A stretch of DNA of 18,242 nt from an uncultured Eubacterium sp. (GTDB lineage Bacteria > Bacillota > Clostridia > Lachnospirales > Lachnospiraceae): NCBI GenBank assembly GCA_900550135.1, contig URQO01000038.1, forward strand, positions 1-18,242, in the 5' to 3' direction. Both the position numbers and the translations under genes were made by a program. Under the pieces are notes generated by a model. It made no database searches and was not told where the DNA came from. It was given only the letters and a program-made list of their open reading frames with translations. Shown piece after piece: positions 14,940 to 18,242 of this stretch (within the stretch, counting starts at the first letter, position 1; every line of letters begins with the position of its first letter).

Positions 14940-16808
14940 ATGAAACAGGTATTAGATAAAATTAACAAAGAAAACGATATAAAAAAGATAGATAAAAGAC
15001 TGTATCCGGTTTTAGCTGAAGAAATCAGAGCATTTCTTATTGATAAAATAAGTAAAACAGGTGGACATCTTGCTTCAAATTTGGGAACAGTCGATTTGAC
15101 CATTGCACTTCATGCAGTGCTTAATTTGCCCCATGACAAAATTGTGTGGGATGTAGGACATCAGTCATACACACATAAGATTTTAACAGGAAGAAAAAAA
15201 GAATTTGATCAATTAAGACAATTTGGTGGCTTAAGTGGATTCCCCAAAAGACATGAAAGTCCTTGCGACAGTTTTGATACCGGCCATAGTTCTACATCAA
15301 TTTCAGCTGCACTTGGCATTGCCATGGCAAATAAACTTAACCAAAGCGACGACAAAGTTGTGGCAGTAATTGGAGATGGGGCATTGACAGGCGGATTGGC
15401 ACTTGAAGCATTAAATAATGTAGCTTCACTTGGCAGAAACTTTATTATTATTTTAAATGACAATAATATGTCAATTTCTGAAAATGTGGGAAGTATGTCA
15501 AATTATTTAAATAAATTTAGAGTTGGTGAGCATTATAATGAATTTAAGGAAGACGTTGTAAATTCATTAAGTAAAATTCCAAAAGTTGGAAATAAAATTG
15601 CCAAACGTGTTAAAAGAACAAAAGACAATATAAAAAATCTTTTTATACAAGGTGGTCTTTTTGATGATCTTGGAATAACCTATATTGGACCTATTGATGG
15701 ACATGATATTAATGGAATGATTGATATTTTTGAAGATGCTTTAAAAATTGACCATCCTATTGTTATTCATGTTAAAACAATAAAAGGAAAAGGATATTCC
15801 TTTGCAGAAAATGACCCATCAAGATTTCATGGTATTGGAAAGTTTGATATAGCAACAGGAAGGCAGATAACGGATAACAAAGTAAAAGTGATGACCTACA
15901 CACAGGTATTTTCCAAAACTTTGATTAATTTGGCAAAACAGGACAAAAAAATTGTGGCAATAACTGCAGCGATGCCTGACGGAACAGGGTTGTCAGACTT
16001 TAAAAAACAGTATCCAAAAAGATTTTTTGATGTAGGTATTGCAGAAGAACATGCAGTAACATTTGCAGGAGGATTGGCAGTTTCAGGACTTAAGCCTGTT
16101 ATTTCCATATATTCATCATTTTATCAAAGAGCATATGATCAGATATTACATGATATTTGCCTTCAAAATCTTCCTGTGGTGATGATAATAGATAGGGCAG
16201 GACTTGTAGGCCAGGACGGCGAGACCCATCAGGGAGTATTTGATATGTCTTTTATGTCTGCAATGCCCAATATGACAATTATAGCACCAAAGGATACAAA
16301 AGAGTTGGTAGAGTCATTAAAATTTGCAGTAAAACATAATGGTCCCATTGCCATTAGATTCCCAAGAGGAAATGCATATGTAATGGAACAACAGGACGAT
16401 GTTGTTATTTCATATGGTAAAAGTGAAATAGTAAGTCAGGGGAAAGATATAGCTGTTATTGCAGTAGGCAATATGTTTGAAGAAACAATGAAAGCGTATA
16501 AACTACTAAAAAAAGACAATATATATATAACATTGATAAATGCCAGATTTATAAAACCACTTGATACAGTTATGATTGAAGAGATTGCAGCTACACACAA
16601 AATGATAGTTGTTGTTGAAGAGGCAATTAAAAAAGGTGGCTATGGAGAAGCAGTTGCATCATTTATTATGGAACATGGTATTAATACCTCCGTTAAGATT
16701 ATGGCAATTGATGATCAGTTTGTAGAGCAGGGAATGGTTGAAGACCTTCGTAAAAAAATTGGAATAGATTATAATAGTATTTATACAGAAATTAGAGAGT
16801 TAGTGTAA
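14940..16808 (+). CDS. dxs: 1-Deoxy-D-xylulose-5-phosphate synthase
   Basis: The 622-residue enzyme is of full family length. It joins pyruvate and glyceraldehyde 3-phosphate using thiamine diphosphate, the first step of the MEP isoprenoid pathway. Motifs are V-G-H-Q-S-Y-T-H (72-79, His74), G-D-G-A-L-T-G-G (145-152) with N-D-N-N (173-176) binding Mg2+/ThDP, D-G-H-D (253-256), and G-I-A-E-E-H-A (366-372) carrying the catalytic Glu. R-A-G-L-V-G-Q-D-G and a transketolase C-terminal domain follow. The only close purine-rich site (AAAGGA) ends about 15 bases before the ATG, and an in-frame stop at 14928-14930 rules out a farther start. Initiation may thus be weak. The stop overlaps the next start by one base (TAATG). 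Confidence 0.97.
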   Translation: MKQVLDKINKENDIKKIDKRLYPVLAEEIRAFLIDKISKTGGHLASNLGTVDLTIALHAVLNLPHDKIVWDVGHQSYTHKILTGRKKEFDQLRQFGGLSGFPKRHESPCDSFDTGHSSTSISAALGIAMANKLNQSDDKVVAVIGDGALTGGLALEALNNVASLGRNFIIILNDNNMSISENVGSMSNYLNKFRVGEHYNEFKEDVVNSLSKIPKVGNKIAKRVKRTKDNIKNLFIQGGLFDDLGITYIGPIDGHDINGMIDIFEDALKIDHPIVIHVKTIKGKGYSFAENDPSRFHGIGKFDIATGRQITDNKVKVMTYTQVFSKTLINLAKQDKKIVAITAAMPDGTGLSDFKKQYPKRFFDVGIAEEHAVTFAGGLAVSGLKPVISIYSSFYQRAYDQILHDICLQNLPVVMIIDRAGLVGQDGETHQGVFDMSFMSAMPNMTIIAPKDTKELVESLKFAVKHNGPIAIRFPRGNAYVMEQQDDVVISYGKSEIVSQGKDIAVIAVGNMFEETMKAYKLLKKDNIYITLINARFIKPLDTVMIEEIAATHKMIVVVEEAIKKGGYGEAVASFIMEHGINTSVKIMAIDDQFVEQGMVEDLRKKIGIDYNSIYTEIRELV

Positions 16809-17617
16809 TGAAAGAAAGATTAGACGTTTTATTAGTAAAAAGAGGATTGGCACCATCAAGAGAAAAAGCAAAAACAACTATAATGAGCGGTATTGTTTTT
16901 GTGGATAATCAAAGAGAAGATAAGGCCGGAACTTTTTTTGATGAAAAAGTAAATATTGAGGTTCGAGGCAAAACACTTAAATATGTTAGTCGAGGTGGAC
17001 TAAAACTTGAAAAAGCAATGGAAAATTTTGGCGCAGAACTTGAGAATAAAATATGTATGGACGTTGGTGCTTCTACAGGTGGTTTTACGGACTGTATGCT
17101 TCAAAATGGAGCTGTAAAAGTATATTCTGTTGATGTTGGACACGGACAGCTTGCCTGGAAACTGGTAACAGATGAACGTGTAATATGTATGGACAGAACA
17201 AATATCCGTTACGTAACACCTGAAGATATAGAGGATAAGATTCAGTTCGCTTCAATTGATGTATCATTTATATCACTTACAAAAGTATTACTTCCCGTAA
17301 AAAATCTTCTTACAGAAGATGGTCAGATAGTATGTCTTATAAAGCCACAGTTTGAGGCTGGAAAAGAAAATGTTGGAAAAAAAGGTGTAGTAAGAGATAA
17401 GAAAATACATAAACAGGTTATTGAAATGGTAATAGACTATGCAATGTCAATTGGATTTGATATTTTAAATCTTGATTTTTCACCGGTAAAAGGACCTGAA
17501 GGAAATATTGAATATTTACTTTATTTACAGAAAACAGATAAAGAACAGGGCGAGAATATAGGAAATACAGAACCTGAAAAGGTTGTATTGGAATCTCATA
17601 GAACATTGGACAAATAG
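16808..17617 (+). CDS. tlyA: TlyA-family S4-domain RNA methyltransferase/hemolysin-like protein
   Basis: The 269-residue protein has an N-terminal S4 RNA-binding domain (about 3-60: R-L-D-V-L-L-V-K-R-G, S-R-E-K-A-K). A FtsJ-like SAM methyltransferase domain follows. S-R-G-G-L-K-L-E-K-A (61-70) supplies the first Lys, D-V-G-A-S-T-G-G-F-T-D (85-95) is the SAM loop, and D151, K179 and E235 complete the family's K-D-K-E set. TlyA methylates ribosomal RNA 2'-OH groups in mycobacteria; the clostridial target is not proven, and the family is often labelled hemolysin. Its start overlaps the dxs stop. The last ~25 residues (after Y-L-L-Y-L) are a polar tail that looks unconserved. nadK follows by 9 bases, as is usual in Clostridia. 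Confidence 0.92.
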   Translation: MKERLDVLLVKRGLAPSREKAKTTIMSGIVFVDNQREDKAGTFFDEKVNIEVRGKTLKYVSRGGLKLEKAMENFGAELENKICMDVGASTGGFTDCMLQNGAVKVYSVDVGHGQLAWKLVTDERVICMDRTNIRYVTPEDIEDKIQFASIDVSFISLTKVLLPVKNLLTEDGQIVCLIKPQFEAGKENVGKKGVVRDKKIHKQVIEMVIDYAMSIGFDILNLDFSPVKGPEGNIEYLLYLQKTDKEQGENIGNTEPEKVVLESHRTLDK

Positions 17618-17626
17618 AGGAATCAT

Positions 17627-18242
17627 ATGAATAAATTTTGCATTGTAACAAACAGTAATAAAGATCAAAACAAAGATATATCGAATAAAATTTCAAAATA
17701 CATTGTTGAACAGGGTGGTTCATGTCATGTTATTGATAATGTTAATCAGCAAACAGGAGAATATAAAGTCCTTGATGTAAACGAAGTTCCAACAGGTACA
17801 CAGTGTATTATAAGTATTGGTGGAGATGGTACATTACTTCATGCAGCAAAAGATTTAATTGATTTAGATGTAGTTTTTGTTGGGGTCAATAAAGGAAATC
17901 TTGGCTTTTTGGCAGAAATATCACCGGATTTTCTAAAAGAATCAATAGACAAACTTTTAAACGATAATTTTAATGTAGAGTCAAGAATGATGCTTAAAGG
18001 AAAGGTTATGCGGAATAATCAGGAAGTATTTTCTTCCGTTGTTTTAAATGATATTGTTATTCATAGAGGTGGTGATTTGGCAATAACAGACTATCAGGTG
18101 TTTGTAAATGATGAATTTTTAGGAAATTATCAGGCAGATGGTATTTTACTTGCAACACCTACAGGTTCTACGGCTTACAATTTATCAGCAGGAGGTCCCG
18201 TTGCAAGACCGGATTCTAAAATGATTATTCTTACACCTATAT
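17627..18242 (+). CDS. nadK: NAD kinase, N-terminal part cut by the window end
   Basis: The frame opens at an ATG after AGAGGA and runs off the window after 205 codons, so the C-terminus is missing. The kinase motif I-G-G-D-G-T-L-L-H-A (64-73) with catalytic Asp67 is intact. G-V-N-K-G-N-L-G-F-L-A-E-I, L-N-D-I-V-I-H-R, and D-G-I-L-L-A-T-P-T-G-S-T-A-Y with S-A-G-G-P follow, all standard NadK substrate-binding segments. The enzyme phosphorylates NAD to NADP with ATP or polyphosphate in the cytoplasm. Its place after tlyA matches the clostridial order tlyA-nadK-argR-recN. Confidence 0.96.
   Translation, partial: MNKFCIVTNSNKDQNKDISNKISKYIVEQGGSCHVIDNVNQQTGEYKVLDVNEVPTGTQCIISIGGDGTLLHAAKDLIDLDVVFVGVNKGNLGFLAEISPDFLKESIDKLLNDNFNVESRMMLKGKVMRNNQEVFSSVVLNDIVIHRGGDLAITDYQVFVNDEFLGNYQADGILLATPTGSTAYNLSAGGPVARPDSKMIILTPI

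Noticed and set aside
1..18242. CRISPR arrays, tRNA/rRNA genes, insertion sequences or attachment sites
   Set aside because: No regularly spaced repeats, cloverleaf RNA sequences, transposase-like proteins or flanking direct repeats were seen anywhere in the window.

Overview
The window is low-GC, AT-rich DNA with strong AGGAG-type ribosome binding sites. It carries the gene order nusB-xseA-xseB-ispA-dxs-tlyA-nadK. Together with Asp23-, MBOAT- and SGNH-type genes, this points to a Gram-positive Clostridia genome, most likely Lachnospiraceae. The taxon is inferred from gene content and order, not from a marker search.

Layout. (1) Bases 1-93 are the tail of a gene resembling the C-terminus of an FtsX/MacB-type ABC permease. 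(2) A secreted SGNH-hydrolase/Big2/Fn3-like surface protein lies on the minus strand (222-1823), with its own terminator at 111-162. (3) Divergent from it is a four-gene operon (2040-7028): membrane-anchored SGNH protein, MBOAT acyltransferase, acyl-adenylating ligase and acyl carrier protein. It closes with a strong hairpin terminator (7041-7104). This has the logic of a dltABCD operon. However, the ligase lacks the Asp that binds the substrate amino group in amino-acid-activating enzymes, so the cargo is probably not D-alanine. (4) A second operon (7326-11598, promoter near 7227-7254) encodes a secreted transglutaminase-like protein with cell-wall-binding-type repeats, a second MBOAT, an AlgX/AlgJ-like SGNH protein and a Thr/Lys-rich lipoprotein. 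(5) An Asp23/Gls24-family gene with its own promoter and terminator follows. (6) The rest is the conserved nusB-xseAB-ispA-dxs-tlyA-nadK run, cut by the window end inside nadK.

How the genes work together. In the first operon the ligase would load a carboxylic acid on the carrier protein. The MBOAT would pass the acyl group across the membrane, and the SGNH protein would place it on an extracellular polymer. Both MBOATs end in an F-x-Y-x-x-F motif like the C-terminus of the DltX microprotein. In MBOAT 1 the preceding stretch also looks like a DltX transmembrane helix, as if DltX were fused on. The second MBOAT-SGNH pair has no ligase or carrier of its own. It either uses a CoA-linked donor, as alginate and peptidoglycan O-acetylation systems are thought to, or borrows from the first operon. 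The surface proteins nearby support a cell-envelope or exopolysaccharide modification island beside a housekeeping operon.
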